64,000 nt of DNA from Burkholderiales bacterium (GCA_016213205.1 JACRAZ010000024.1:42631-106630); one strand, 5' to 3'; counted from the stretch's first letter, positions 54,709 through 63,829 are shown. Numbers and translations are program-made. Notes: generated from the sequence alone by a model not told the origin.

Positions 54709-54918
54709 ATGAAGGCGCTGATCCTGTTCCTGCTGTGGTGCATCCTCTTCGTGCTGTGCTGGCCGCTCGCGCTGCTGGCCCTGGTGCTGGCCCCGATCGT
54801 GTGGCTGCTGTCGCTGCCCTTCCTGCTGCTGGGCATCGGCTTCGGCGCGGCCTTCGCGCTGATCGCAGCGCTGCTGTACCTGCCGGCCCGGCTGCTGGGG
54901 CACCGGCGGGCGGCGTGA
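54709..54918 (+). CDS. Small membrane protein of unknown function
   Basis: 69-aa hydrophobic protein with two membrane segments (about 3-28 and 31-58) and a basic C-terminal tail (RLLGHRRAA). It is not part of a family I can name. It begins MKALILFLLWCILFVLCW after a weak GTGAG site. It stands alone between the LuxR-type gene (173 bp) and livH (102 bp). Consistent codon use supports that it is coding, but its small size leaves some doubt. Confidence 0.65.
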   Translation: MKALILFLLWCILFVLCWPLALLALVLAPIVWLLSLPFLLLGIGFGAAFALIAALLYLPARLLGHRRAA

Positions 54919-55020
54919 TCGGCCACCGGCGTGCCCTGCCGGCGCACGCGGGCAGGGCACGACGACGGGGCTGCGCCGGCTCGCCGATAATCCGCGGCCA
55001 CTTCCCCCAAGCCGCGCCCG

Positions 55021-55893
55021 TTGGACCTCGCCACCTTCGCCGTCCAGTGCCTGAACGCCGTCCAGTACGGGCTGCTGCTGTTCCTCGTCGCGTCGGGGCT
55101 GACCCTGATCTTCGGGATCATGGGCGTCATCAACCTGGCGCATGGCAGCTTCTACATGCTGGGCGCCTACCTGGCCTTCAGCCTGGCGCCGTTGTTCGGC
55201 CAGAACTTCGTGCTGATGCTGGTGTGCGGCATGCTGCTGTCCGCGCTGTTCGGCTACCTGCTCGAATGGGCCTTCTTCAGCTACCTGTACCAGCGTGAGC
55301 ACCTGCAGCAGGTGCTGATGACCTGGGCGCTGATCCTCGTGTTCGAGGAGGCGCGCTCGCTGCTGGTGGGCAACGACGTGCACGGCGTGAAGCCACCCGA
55401 CTGGCTGTCCGGCACCATCGCGCTGGGCAGCCTGATGACCTACCCGGTGTACCGGCTGTTCGCCTCGGCCGCGTGCATCGTGATCGGGCTGGCGCTGTAC
55501 CTCGTGGTCAACCGCACCCGCCTGGGCATGATGATCCGCGCCGGCGCCTCCAATCGCGACATGGTGCGCGGCCTGGGCGTGCCGATCACGCGGCTGTACC
55601 GCATCGTGTTCGCCGGCGGCGTGGCGCTGGCGGCGCTGGCCGGCATGATCGCCGCGCCGATGTCCAGCGTGTACCCCGGCATGGGCGGCCATGTGCTGAT
55701 CGTGAGCTTCGTGGTGGTGGTGATCGGCGGCATCGGCTCGATCGGCGGCGCGCTGATCGCGGCGCTGCTGGTGGGCTTCGTCGACACCTTCGGCAAGGTG
55801 TTCTTCGCCGAGCTCTCGGGCATCGGCGTGTACCTGCTGATGGCGGTGATCCTGGTCTGGCGCCCGCAGGGCCTGATGTCGCGGGGGTATTGA
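55021..55893 (+). CDS. livH: Branched-chain amino acid-type ABC transporter permease (LivH), second set
   Basis: 290-aa LivH-type permease with GLTLIFGIMGVINLAHGSFYMLGAYLAF split over residues 27-54 and VVVIGGIGSIGGALIAALLVGFVDTFGKV near the end. It starts with TTG at 55021, as no ATG fits the N-terminal family pattern. GATAAT at 54986-54991 may be the operon -10. It is the first gene of livH-livM-livG-livF, which lacks its own binding protein; the one at 49658 is the nearest candidate. Confidence 0.9.
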   Translation: MDLATFAVQCLNAVQYGLLLFLVASGLTLIFGIMGVINLAHGSFYMLGAYLAFSLAPLFGQNFVLMLVCGMLLSALFGYLLEWAFFSYLYQREHLQQVLMTWALILVFEEARSLLVGNDVHGVKPPDWLSGTIALGSLMTYPVYRLFASAACIVIGLALYLVVNRTRLGMMIRAGASNRDMVRGLGVPITRLYRIVFAGGVALAALAGMIAAPMSSVYPGMGGHVLIVSFVVVVIGGIGSIGGALIAALLVGFVDTFGKVFFAELSGIGVYLLMAVILVWRPQGLMSRGY

Positions 55894-56862
55894 GTGAACG
55901 CCTCCTTCCGCCTGCCGCCTTGGCTGCTGCCCACGCTGGCCGCGCTGGTGCTGGTGCTGCTGCCGCTGGGCCTCACGCCCTACCTGCAGGACCTGGTGCT
56001 GCGCATCATCACGCTGGCGGTGTTTGCGCTCAGCCTGGAGCTGCTGGTGGGCACCACCGGCCTGGTGAGCCTGGGCCACGCGGCGTTCTACGGCATCGGC
56101 GCCTATGCCACGGTGCTGGCCTCGCCGGCCGATGCGCCGGGCTCGCTGCCGCTGCTGATGGGGCTGGCCGCCGGCGCGGCGGGGGCCTACGCCCTCTTCG
56201 TCGGCGTGTTCAGCCTGCGCACGCAAGGGGTGTACTTCATCATGGTGACGCTGGCCTTCGCGCAGATGGCCTACTTCGTCTTCCACGACACGGCCTTCGG
56301 CGGTGGCACCGACGGCATCTACCTGAACCTGCGGCCGGTGCTGGCACTGGGCGAGCGCGTGCTGCTGGATGCCGACGACAAGCGCACGATGTACTGGCTG
56401 GCCTGCGGCGTGCTGGTGGCCACCTACGGGCTGCTGGCGCTGATCCGCCGCTCGCGCTTCGGCCATGCGCTGGCGGGCATCCGCGTCAACGAGCAGCGCC
56501 TGCGCGCGGCCGGTTTCGCCACCACGCTGTACAAGCTGGCCGCCTTCGTGATCGCCGGCGCGCTGGCGGGGCTGGCGGGCTTCCTGGTGGCAGCCAAGGA
56601 TGGTTTCGTGAACCCCGAGATGCTGTCCTGGCATGAATCGGGCGCGGTGCTGCTGGTCATCATCCTCGGCGGGCTGGGCCACCTGCGCGGCGCGGTGCTG
56701 GGCGCGGCGAGCTTCGTGCTGCTGAAGGAGGCGCTGTCCAACGCGGCGCTGGTGGGCCCACTGGCCGACCACTGGCAGCTCACGCTGGGCGTGACGATCA
56801 TCGCCTTCGTCGCGCTGCTGCCCAAGGGGCTGATCGGCCTGCTGCAACGGAGCCCGCGATGA
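55894..56862 (+). CDS. livM: Branched-chain amino acid-type ABC transporter permease (LivM), second set
   Basis: 322-aa LivM-type permease. It shows VGTTGLVSLGHAAFYGIGAYA, FIMVTLAFAQMAYFVFHDT and the C-terminal LGGLGHLRGAVLGAASFVLLKE. The start is GTG at 55894, immediately after the livH stop with no gap. Its end overlaps livG by 4 bp. Confidence 0.92.
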   Translation: MNASFRLPPWLLPTLAALVLVLLPLGLTPYLQDLVLRIITLAVFALSLELLVGTTGLVSLGHAAFYGIGAYATVLASPADAPGSLPLLMGLAAGAAGAYALFVGVFSLRTQGVYFIMVTLAFAQMAYFVFHDTAFGGGTDGIYLNLRPVLALGERVLLDADDKRTMYWLACGVLVATYGLLALIRRSRFGHALAGIRVNEQRLRAAGFATTLYKLAAFVIAGALAGLAGFLVAAKDGFVNPEMLSWHESGAVLLVIILGGLGHLRGAVLGAASFVLLKEALSNAALVGPLADHWQLTLGVTIIAFVALLPKGLIGLLQRSPR

Positions 56863-57611
56863 GCCTGCCCGCGCTGCTGCGCTGCGAGGGCCTCACCCGC
56901 CGCTTCGGCGGGCTGACGGCGGTGAACGATGTCTCGCTGGACTTCCGCGTCGGCGAGGTGCATGCGGTGATCGGCACCAATGGCGCGGGCAAGTCCACGC
57001 TGATCAACCTGCTGTCGGGCGAACTGCCTGCCTCGGCCGGGCGCATCCTGCTCCAGGGGCAGGACATCGCCGCCTGGCCGCAGCCCCGGCGCGCGCGTGC
57101 CGGCATCGGCCGCAGCTACCAGCGCACCACCATCTTCGGCGAGTTCACGGTGTTCGAGAACGCGCGCCTGTGCGCCCAGGCGGCCTGGCAGCGGCCGGCG
57201 CGGCTGTGGCAATCGGCCGCGGCCTGCCCCGACAGCGGCGCCGCGGCGCACCAGGCGCTGGCGGCGGCGGGCCTGGGCGAGCAGGCGCAGCAGCGCGCCA
57301 GCGCGCTGAGCCATGGCGCCAAGCGCCAGCTGGAGATCGCGATGTGCCTGGCCACCCAGCCGCGCGTGCTGCTGCTGGACGAGCCGCTGGCCGGCATGGG
57401 CGCCGAGGAAACCGAACGCATGCTCGCCTTGCTGGCCGCGCTGAAGCCCGGCCATGCGATCGCCCTGGTCGAGCACGACATGGACGCGGTGTTCCGCATC
57501 GCCGACCGCATCACCGTGATGGTGAACGGCCAGGTGATCGCGAGCGACGTGCCGCAGGCCATCCGCGAGCACCGCGAGGTGCGCATCGCCTACCTCGGGG
57601 ACCACGCGTGA
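56859..57611 (+). CDS. livG: ABC transporter ATP-binding protein LivG, second set
   Basis: 250-aa ATPase with Walker A (IGTNGAGKSTL), LivG-type signature (LSHGAKRQLEIAM), Walker B (VLLLDEPLAGMG) and switch His (LVEHDMDAV). The ATG overlaps the livM stop (ATGA), and the stop overlaps the livF GTG start. Confidence 0.93.
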   Translation: MSLPALLRCEGLTRRFGGLTAVNDVSLDFRVGEVHAVIGTNGAGKSTLINLLSGELPASAGRILLQGQDIAAWPQPRRARAGIGRSYQRTTIFGEFTVFENARLCAQAAWQRPARLWQSAAACPDSGAAAHQALAAAGLGEQAQQRASALSHGAKRQLEIAMCLATQPRVLLLDEPLAGMGAEETERMLALLAALKPGHAIALVEHDMDAVFRIADRITVMVNGQVIASDVPQAIREHREVRIAYLGDHA

Positions 57612-58321
57612 CGGCGCCCATGCTGCAGGTGCAGGGCCTGCACACCTACCTGGGCGACAGCCACATCCTGCGCGGCGTGGATTTCACGCTGCCGGCCGGT
57701 GCCGCGCTGGGCCTGCTGGGCCGCAACGGCATGGGCAAGACCACGCTGATCCGCACGCTCATGGGCTACCTGCCACCACGCCAGGGGCAGGTGCACTGGT
57801 TCGGCGACGAGGTCACCGGCCAGCCGCCCGAACGCATGGCACGGCGCGGCATCGGTTACGTGCCCGAGGGCCGCGGCATCTTCGCGAACCTGAGCGTGCG
57901 CGAAAACCTGGTGATGGCCGCCCGCCCGGGCGCTGACGGCCAAAGCACCTGGACGCTGCAGCGTGTGCTCGACACCTTCCCGCGCCTGGCCGAGCGCCTG
58001 GTCCATGGCGGGCAGCAGCTCTCGGGCGGCGAGCAGCAGATGCTCGCGATCGGCCGCGCGCTGATGACCCACCCCCGCCTGCTGATCCTGGACGAGGCCA
58101 CCGAAGGCCTGGCGCCGCTGGTGGTGGCCGAGATCTGGCGCGTGATCGCGCTGATCCGCGCCTCGGGCATCAGCACGCTGGTGGTGGACCGCAACATCCG
58201 CGCCGTGCTGTCGCACACCGACCAGGCGCTGGTGATGGAAAAAGGCCGCATCGTGCTGGCCGGCGCGTCGGCCGAGCTCGCGGCCGACCCGGCGGCGATG
58301 GCGCAGTACCTGGGGGTCTGA
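57608..58321 (+). CDS. livF: ABC transporter ATP-binding protein LivF, second set
   Basis: 237-aa ATPase with canonical Walker A (LLGRNGMGKTTL), signature (LSGGEQQMLAIGR) and Walker B (LLILDEATEGLAP). The H-loop position reads VVDRNIRAV, so Asn or Arg stands where most ABC ATPases have His; the equivalent residue in the other LivF reads VEQNFRF, so this is a family trait. The start is GTG at 57608, overlapping livG (GTGA). The next gene converges after 25 bp. Confidence 0.92.
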   Translation: MTAPMLQVQGLHTYLGDSHILRGVDFTLPAGAALGLLGRNGMGKTTLIRTLMGYLPPRQGQVHWFGDEVTGQPPERMARRGIGYVPEGRGIFANLSVRENLVMAARPGADGQSTWTLQRVLDTFPRLAERLVHGGQQLSGGEQQMLAIGRALMTHPRLLILDEATEGLAPLVVAEIWRVIALIRASGISTLVVDRNIRAVLSHTDQALVMEKGRIVLAGASAELAADPAAMAQYLGV

Positions 58322-58346
58322 GCCCCATCGGGCCCGCCCGGGACCC

Positions 58347-59813
58347 TCAGCCCGCCGCGCGGCCGCGCGCCATGCGCCAGACCATCAGCGCCAGCCCGGC
58401 CACACCGGCCAGCAGCACGGCCCACAGCAGCCAGGGCCGGGCGCGGGCCCAGGCTTCCTGGCGCGCGATGTCGCGCGCGACCTCGGGCGATTCCACCCAT
58501 TCGCCCAGCGTGGCGCGGCCGAAACGCGGCCGCTCGTCGTCCAGCCGCGGCACCAGCGTGGTGGCCGGCAGCGCGCCGGGGCGGGTGGGGTCGGCCGCGC
58601 CGGCGAGCAGGCGGTAGGGCGGCGTGCCCTGGGCCGCGAACACCAGCGACGCCAGCGCCACCTGCAAGCGCACCGGCGTGCGCGCCGCATCGAGCGCCGG
58701 TGCCCGCTCGTCCGGCAGCAGGCGCAGGTGGCGCACCGTGGCGTGCAGCGCCAGCGGCGGCGAGAGGCTGACGCTGCCGTCCTCGCGGCCCAGGCGGTAG
58801 GCCACGCCCTGGCCCAGCTCGCGCCAGGGCTCGCCGTCGCGCTCGCGGCCCTGCACCCGCAGCGGCAGCACCCAGGTGCCCTCGGGCAGCTCCAGCGCGA
58901 GGGAACGCAGGGGCAGCACCGCACCGAGGTCGAGCTGCAGGCCCCGTGCGACCGCCGGCTCGCGGGGGTCGCTGGCGGGGCTGGCGCTCAGGCGCAGCTC
59001 GGCCAGCGCATCACGCGGCACCCGCTCGTGCCGTGCCATCACCGCCTGTGCGCCCACGAGTTGCGGCGCCTGCGCTGCATCGGCCCACACCAGGCGCACG
59101 AACCGCTCGCGTGCGCCGTCGAGCGTGATGCGGGGTTGTGTCAGCGCGCCAGGGGCGGCGGATGCCGGCGTTGCGGCGCCCGCAGGCGCGGCAAGGGCCA
59201 TCACCTGGCCTCGCGGCCCGCGCCGCCACAGCCGCAGGTCGTCGCTGAACTCCAGTGCGTAGGCCACGCTGAACTCGGCGGGGCCGGCCCAGCGCAACAC
59301 CAGGGCGGTGGGCCGGGCCGCCTCGGGCGCGGGCTCCCCCAGGTCGAACAGCCAGCCGGCACTGCGTTGCGGCGCGGTGACGGGCCCACCACGCTGGCGC
59401 AGCTGCACCCGGCCTTCGTGCACCGTGAGCTCCAGCGAGGCCGGCAGCGCATCACCCTCGGGCCGCCGGGGCAGCGCAAACAGCGCCACCGGCTGCAGGG
59501 CCTCGCGGGTTTCCAGCGCCTCCTCGCGCGGGGCGAGCAGCGTGAACGGCACCGCCTGCGCCTGCGCGTCCACCAGCCGCAGGTCGGCCAGGTCGCCGTG
59601 GCGGCTGCGCGCGTAGGCGCCCACCGGCAAGGCCAGTTGCACGAAGGGCGCCGGCTGCACCACCTGCACCGGCGCGCTGTAGCGCAGCGCGGGCGGCTCG
59701 GCGCGCAGCGCCAGGCCCGGTAGCAGCAGCAGCGCCAGTGCCGCCCATGGCGGCAGCTGGCGCCGCAGGGCTGCCGATGCCGATGCCGAGGCCATTGGAC
59801 GCTCAGTTTGCAT
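58347..59813 (-). CDS. DUF3999 family membrane-anchored protein
   Basis: 488-aa protein of the DUF3999 family. A signal or anchor helix lies at about 21-38 (PWAALALLLLPGLALRAEPP). A large extracytoplasmic beta-rich region follows (RYSAPVQV, LRWAGPAEFSVAYALEFSDDLRLWRR, VARGLQLDLG). A C-terminal transmembrane helix (WLLWAVLLAGVAGLALMVWRMA) ends the protein. The ATG at 59813 is preceded by AAGGAAAAG inside the end of the DUF2339 gene and overlaps it by 11 bp; ATG 59795 is the alternative. DUF3999 and DUF2339 genes commonly adjoin, suggesting an envelope complex of unknown function. Confidence 0.85.
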   Translation of the reverse strand: MQTERPMASASASAALRRQLPPWAALALLLLPGLALRAEPPALRYSAPVQVVQPAPFVQLALPVGAYARSRHGDLADLRLVDAQAQAVPFTLLAPREEALETREALQPVALFALPRRPEGDALPASLELTVHEGRVQLRQRGGPVTAPQRSAGWLFDLGEPAPEAARPTALVLRWAGPAEFSVAYALEFSDDLRLWRRGPRGQVMALAAPAGAATPASAAPGALTQPRITLDGARERFVRLVWADAAQAPQLVGAQAVMARHERVPRDALAELRLSASPASDPREPAVARGLQLDLGAVLPLRSLALELPEGTWVLPLRVQGRERDGEPWRELGQGVAYRLGREDGSVSLSPPLALHATVRHLRLLPDERAPALDAARTPVRLQVALASLVFAAQGTPPYRLLAGAADPTRPGALPATTLVPRLDDERPRFGRATLGEWVESPEVARDIARQEAWARARPWLLWAVLLAGVAGLALMVWRMARGRAAG

Positions 59814-62562
59814 GTTGCTTTTCCTTGGCCGCGGGCAGCGGGGCGACGTAGCCGATCACCAGCATCAGCACGCCCACGCCGATGAAGGACACGATGCGCG
59901 TGACCGTGCCGCTGCCCGACAAATCCACCAGCAGCAGCTTGAGCACCACCACGCCCAGCAGCGCGGCGCCGGTGATCCAGGGGGCCCGCATCGCACGCCG
60001 CGCAGCCAGCCACATCAACCCCAGTGCCATGGCCGTCCACAGCAGCGTGAGCCCGGTCTGCACCGGCAGCGAATCGAACCAGCGGTCGATGCGGTAGGGC
60101 ACGCCCCCCCAGTGGTGGAAGGCGCGCACCAGCATGGCGCTGACCCACAGGAAGGCCATGCCGCCAACCAGCGCCGGCCCGGTGGCGGGCTGTGCGCGGC
60201 GCAGCGGGTCCGCGGCTTCACTGCGCCACCAGGCCCACGCCGACACCAGCGCGATGGCCAGGCCCAGGTCCAGCGGGTTCAGCAGCGGCAGGTGCGGCAG
60301 CGGGCGTGCACTGCCGTCGGAGCCGATGTTGGCCAGCAGCGCCCACAGCAGGCCGGCCAGCGCCAGCACGCCGGTGGCCCATTGCCGATAGGCCGGCGGG
60401 TCGGCACGCAACGGCCAGCGTGATGCGGCGCCCGGGCGCATCAGCACGAACAGCAGCAGCGCCGGCCCCGCCAGCCAGCCCAACCAGGGCCAGGCGCTGG
60501 CGTCGTCGCCCCAGTTGGCGGTGAGCGCGCGGCCCAGCAACGCCGCCAGGCCGGCCACCACCAGCGCGCCCAGTGCATGCGCCAGGCGCCGGCCCGGGCC
60601 CGGCCAGCCCGGCACCGCGTGTCGCAGCACCAGGCCATGCGCCAGCACCGCCAGTGGCCAGGCCCACCAGCCCCCGTGGTGCAGCGGGTTGGTCTGCAGC
60701 AGCGCGCTCAGTGGCACCGCCAGCATCATCAGCGGCGCGTGGCCCAGCGCCGGCAGTGCCACCCGGGGCCAGACCAGGCGCGACGACAGCAGGGCATACA
60801 CACCGGCGATCACGCTGAGCACCGCCACCCAGGCGGCCAGCCCCTGGCGGGCCGGCACGAAGCCGTCGATCTGCAGCGCGGCGCCCCCCAGCAGCCACAG
60901 CGTGGCCCAGCCGATCAGCAGCGGCTCGGCCACCGCCTCGCGCGGCGCCACGCGCGCGGCATGGCGCTGCACCGCGAGGGCCGCCGTCAGGGCGCCCAGC
61001 GCGGCCAGCAGGGTGTTGAACACCGTGGCGTTCCAGAACGCCGCGGGCGGGCCCGCGTGCTGGTGGCCCACCAGCATGGCCGCGCCGGCCAGCCCCTGCA
61101 GCAGGTAGCCGGCCGCACGGGGCAACCGGCGCGCCTGGTGCAGCCCCAGCCACACCAGGCCGGCCCCTTCCAGCGCCCAGGCGCCGGCGGTGCTGCGCGC
61201 ATCCAGCGCAAACGGGATCACCAGCGTCAGGAACACGGTGCCGATGGCCAGGCTGGCCTCGAACACCAGCGCCAGCCCGGGGCGGCGCCGCAGCCACGCG
61301 GCCAGCGCCACGTAGAAGGCCGCCAGCACCAGCGCCGACAGCGCCACGCCGTACTCGGTGTGCTGCACCAGCCCATACTGCAGCGCGAAGCCGATGGTGG
61401 GCAGGCCGAACAGCAGGCTGCCGTTGACCCACAGCGCGCGCGGGCCTTCGGGCGCCACGCGCCGCACCGGCAGCAGCAGCACCGCCACGAAGAGCAGGAA
61501 GTACGCCACGAGGAAGGCCTCGCTGCTGGCGAAGTGCTCGGGCCGGTACTGCAGCACGCCCCAGGCGCTGGCGATCACGAAGGTGCAGACGAAGCCCACC
61601 AGGTTGAGCACGCGCCAGGTGCGGAACCAGGCCACCGCGGCGATGCCCAGGTCCAGCACCAGGTAGTAGCTGAACAGCGCCACATGGTCACCACTGCCGG
61701 TGGACACCAGCAAGGGCGTCGCAAAGCCGCCCAGCGCGCCGATCACCGCCAGCGCGGGTGCCTCCTGCAGCACCGCCAGCGCGGCGGCCAGCGCGGCCAC
61801 CGCCACCATCAGCCCGAACACCGGGCCGATGCCCAGCACGCCGTAGAACCGGAAGCCGACGAACAAGGTGAGGTACAGCACCGCCACCGCACCGCCCTGC
61901 AGCACCTGCGCATAGGCGGCGCGGCGGGTGCGCAGGCGCCAGCCCAGCACCAGCAGCACCAGCGCGACGCCGGCCACCCCGGCCAGGCGCAGCTCGACGG
62001 GCAGGCTGACATGCTCGCTCGCGTACTTGGCCAGGAAGGCCAAGCCGATGAACAGGATGCCGACGCCGGCCTTGGCGATGGTGTTGCCGCCCAGCAGCCA
62101 CGCGCGCAGCGCGGCCAGACGGTCCGGCCCGGGGGCGGCAGGGGCGGCAGGGGCGGCCGGCGGTGGCGCCGGTTCGGCCGGGGCCACGGGCAGGGCAGTG
62201 ATCGGCGCCGCGGCGTCGGGCACCGGCACGCCGCGATCTTCAAACACCCAGCCCGTTGTCGCGGGTGCGGCAGCCGGTGCCTGCGGGCCTGCTCCGGGCG
62301 GTTCGGCGACAGGTGCCTCGGGCGTGGCACCCGTCGGCACCGGCGTCGCCACACCGGTGCTGGCCGCCGGCGCCACCACCGGGGCGGGTGCCGCGCAGGG
62401 CTGGCCCTGGGCCTGGGCCTGGCGCAATGCGGCCAGTTCGCGCTGCAGGCCCAGCACACGCACCAGCAGCCAGCCCAGCAGCGCACCGAACAGCACGTTG
62501 GCCTCGTGCCCCCAGGCGCCGCCGAGCAGCGCGCCGATCACCACCGCAATGACGGTCTGCAT
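59803..62562 (-). CDS. DUF2339 family polytopic membrane protein
   Basis: 919-aa very hydrophobic protein. Two N-terminal helices flank LLGGAWGHEANVLFGALLGW. An Ala/Pro-rich low-complexity linker (about 50-145) precedes GNTIAKAGVGILFIGLAFLAKYA, the DUF2339 opening. More than twenty membrane segments follow to the end (SFIGVGVLMLVIGYVAPLP). Function is unknown; the family occurs widely in Gram-negative bacteria. It is the upstream member of the overlapping pair with DUF3999, so the two products are probably made together. Confidence 0.88.
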   Translation of the reverse strand: MQTVIAVVIGALLGGAWGHEANVLFGALLGWLLVRVLGLQRELAALRQAQAQGQPCAAPAPVVAPAASTGVATPVPTGATPEAPVAEPPGAGPQAPAAAPATTGWVFEDRGVPVPDAAAPITALPVAPAEPAPPPAAPAAPAAPGPDRLAALRAWLLGGNTIAKAGVGILFIGLAFLAKYASEHVSLPVELRLAGVAGVALVLLVLGWRLRTRRAAYAQVLQGGAVAVLYLTLFVGFRFYGVLGIGPVFGLMVAVAALAAALAVLQEAPALAVIGALGGFATPLLVSTGSGDHVALFSYYLVLDLGIAAVAWFRTWRVLNLVGFVCTFVIASAWGVLQYRPEHFASSEAFLVAYFLLFVAVLLLPVRRVAPEGPRALWVNGSLLFGLPTIGFALQYGLVQHTEYGVALSALVLAAFYVALAAWLRRRPGLALVFEASLAIGTVFLTLVIPFALDARSTAGAWALEGAGLVWLGLHQARRLPRAAGYLLQGLAGAAMLVGHQHAGPPAAFWNATVFNTLLAALGALTAALAVQRHAARVAPREAVAEPLLIGWATLWLLGGAALQIDGFVPARQGLAAWVAVLSVIAGVYALLSSRLVWPRVALPALGHAPLMMLAVPLSALLQTNPLHHGGWWAWPLAVLAHGLVLRHAVPGWPGPGRRLAHALGALVVAGLAALLGRALTANWGDDASAWPWLGWLAGPALLLFVLMRPGAASRWPLRADPPAYRQWATGVLALAGLLWALLANIGSDGSARPLPHLPLLNPLDLGLAIALVSAWAWWRSEAADPLRRAQPATGPALVGGMAFLWVSAMLVRAFHHWGGVPYRIDRWFDSLPVQTGLTLLWTAMALGLMWLAARRAMRAPWITGAALLGVVVLKLLLVDLSGSGTVTRIVSFIGVGVLMLVIGYVAPLPAAKEKQHAN

Positions 62563-62675
62563 GAACCTGCCCCTCCGAGGACCCGTGATCGCGGGCGACT
62601 CTAGCAGCCGAAGCACGCTGGCCGGGCCCCGCTGGCCCGGGTGGCACGGGGCGCGCCCGCCGGCAGCAAGGCGCG

Positions 62676-63341
62676 CTACCCGCGGCCCCCGGCCGGCCTG
62701 GCGCGTGGCGGCGGCCGCCGCACCCGGCCCGCCGCCACCGCCGCGGATGCCGGCGTCGGCGCCAGCAGCATGGCCAGGAAGGCCTCGCCCAGCCGGGGCT
62801 GCGAAGCGCGGGCCGCCGCATTGCCCTGCGGCGTGGCGCGCAGCATCACCAGGCCCACGTAGCTGGCATAACCCAGCGTGGCGCGCTGGCGGGCCATCGC
62901 GGGCGCGAGGCCGGCGCGCTGCAGCACCTTGGCCAGGAAGGCCACCCGCGCCGCGGTGACCCGCTGCACCGCCGGGCCCACCAGCGGGTCGTGCTGCGCG
63001 CTCAGCAGGGCGTACTGCAGGCGTGCCGCGGGGGTGGGCTCGTCGGCCTCGGCCTCCACGGTGCTCGCCACCCGCATGATCAGCTCGCGCGCCTGCACGG
63101 CCTGGTCGGGCACCTGCTCCACGCCGCGGATGATCTCCGCGGTGCCCCGCGCCTCCCAGCGCTCGAGCATGGCCTGCAGCAGCTCGTCCCGGTTGGCAAA
63201 GCACCAGTAGAAGCCGCCCTTGGTGACGCCCAGCGTGCGCGCCAGCGGCTCCACCGCGAGCGAGGCCACGCCGTGTTCGGCGATCCAGGCCAGCCCGGCA
63301 TCGATCCAGGCTTCGCGGTCGAGGTTGGCTTTGCGTCCCAT
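62676..63341 (-). CDS. TetR/AcrR-family transcriptional regulator
   Basis: 221-aa TetR protein. The N-terminal helix-turn-helix (about 8-55) shows WIAEHGVASLAVEPLARTLGVTKGGFYWCFANRDELL. The ligand-binding helical domain follows, and the C-terminus ends in an Arg/Pro-rich tail. It is divergent from the DUF6463-like gene, with a palindrome midway, so it likely represses that gene and itself. A TAGAAT hexamer lies 10 nt before its ATG with no ribosome binding site visible. Confidence 0.92.
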   Translation of the reverse strand: MGRKANLDREAWIDAGLAWIAEHGVASLAVEPLARTLGVTKGGFYWCFANRDELLQAMLERWEARGTAEIIRGVEQVPDQAVQARELIMRVASTVEAEADEPTPAARLQYALLSAQHDPLVGPAVQRVTAARVAFLAKVLQRAGLAPAMARQRATLGYASYVGLVMLRATPQGNAAARASQPRLGEAFLAMLLAPTPASAAVAAGRVRRPPPRARPAGGRG

Positions 63342-63371
63342 GTGGCCACCGATTCTAGGGAGCCGGGTGGC

Positions 63372-63399
63372 TTGACGCCTGCCGGACCCGGGCCATAGT
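63372..63399 (+). promoter_or_regulatory. Promoter candidate for the DUF6463-like gene
   Basis: TTGACG (63372-63377) and CATAGT (63394-63399) are 16 bp apart. The palindromic operator begins at the last base of the -10. Confidence 0.4.
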
Positions 63400-63414
63400 A
63401 TCCGGTACCGTATA
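63399..63414. promoter_or_regulatory. TetR-type operator candidate
   Basis: TATCCGGTACCGTATA is an inverted repeat with a perfect CGGTACCG core, symmetric at 14 of 16 positions. It lies midway between the divergent TetR gene and the DUF6463-like gene. Confidence 0.6.
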
Positions 63415-63441
63415 TTTCAGGCGCCGCGGCGCCCGACCGCC

Positions 63442-63804
63442 ATGACCCCCATCGCCGCCTGGTTCCTGTTTGCGCTCGGCATCGGCCACACCGTCTATGG
63501 CCTGGTCATGTTCCGCCAGCCGCTGGGCGAGGCGCTGGCCGCCGGTTTCGTGGGCCAGTTCATGGGCCACCCGCCGCGCATCACCGCGTTCTGGTTCCTG
63601 ATCATGGGCCCGCTGCTGATGCTGGCCGGCCAGACCGCCGCGCACGCCGCCGCAGGGGGCGACCAGGCGCTGCTGCGCCTGGTGGGCGGCTACCTGCTGG
63701 TGATTGCGCTGATCGGCGTGGCCGCCCTGCCGAAGTCGCCGTTCTGGGCCGCGCTGTTCGTCGCGCCCTGGCTGGTGGCCGCCGGCTTCGGCTGGATCAA
63801 GTAG
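63442..63804 (+). CDS. Small four-helix membrane protein, DUF6463-like
   Basis: 120-aa inner-membrane protein with about four transmembrane segments, resembling DUF6463 proteins. It starts MTPIAAWFLFALGIGHTVYG, contains GHPPRITAFWFLIMGPLLMLAG and ends SPFWAALFVAPWLVAAGFGWIK. Homologues are commonly found beside TetR regulators. Function is unknown. No clear ribosome binding site precedes the ATG. Confidence 0.8.
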   Translation: MTPIAAWFLFALGIGHTVYGLVMFRQPLGEALAAGFVGQFMGHPPRITAFWFLIMGPLLMLAGQTAAHAAAGGDQALLRLVGGYLLVIALIGVAALPKSPFWAALFVAPWLVAAGFGWIK

Positions 63805-63808
63805 CCCA

Positions 63809-63829
63809 CGAAAGACGCGTCCAGGCCCC
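63809..63829. repeat. Dispersed 21-bp repeat, copy 2
   Basis: CGAAAGACGCGTCCAGGCCCC lies 4 bp after the stop of the DUF6463-like gene and matches the copy after pilY1 (32873-32893) at 20 of 21 positions. Confidence 0.7.

Noticed and set aside
53347..56847. 1166-codon open frame on the minus strand
   Set aside because: Antisense to the second LuxR-type gene, livH and livM; composition rich in Gln/His/Arg without any domain. A shadow frame.
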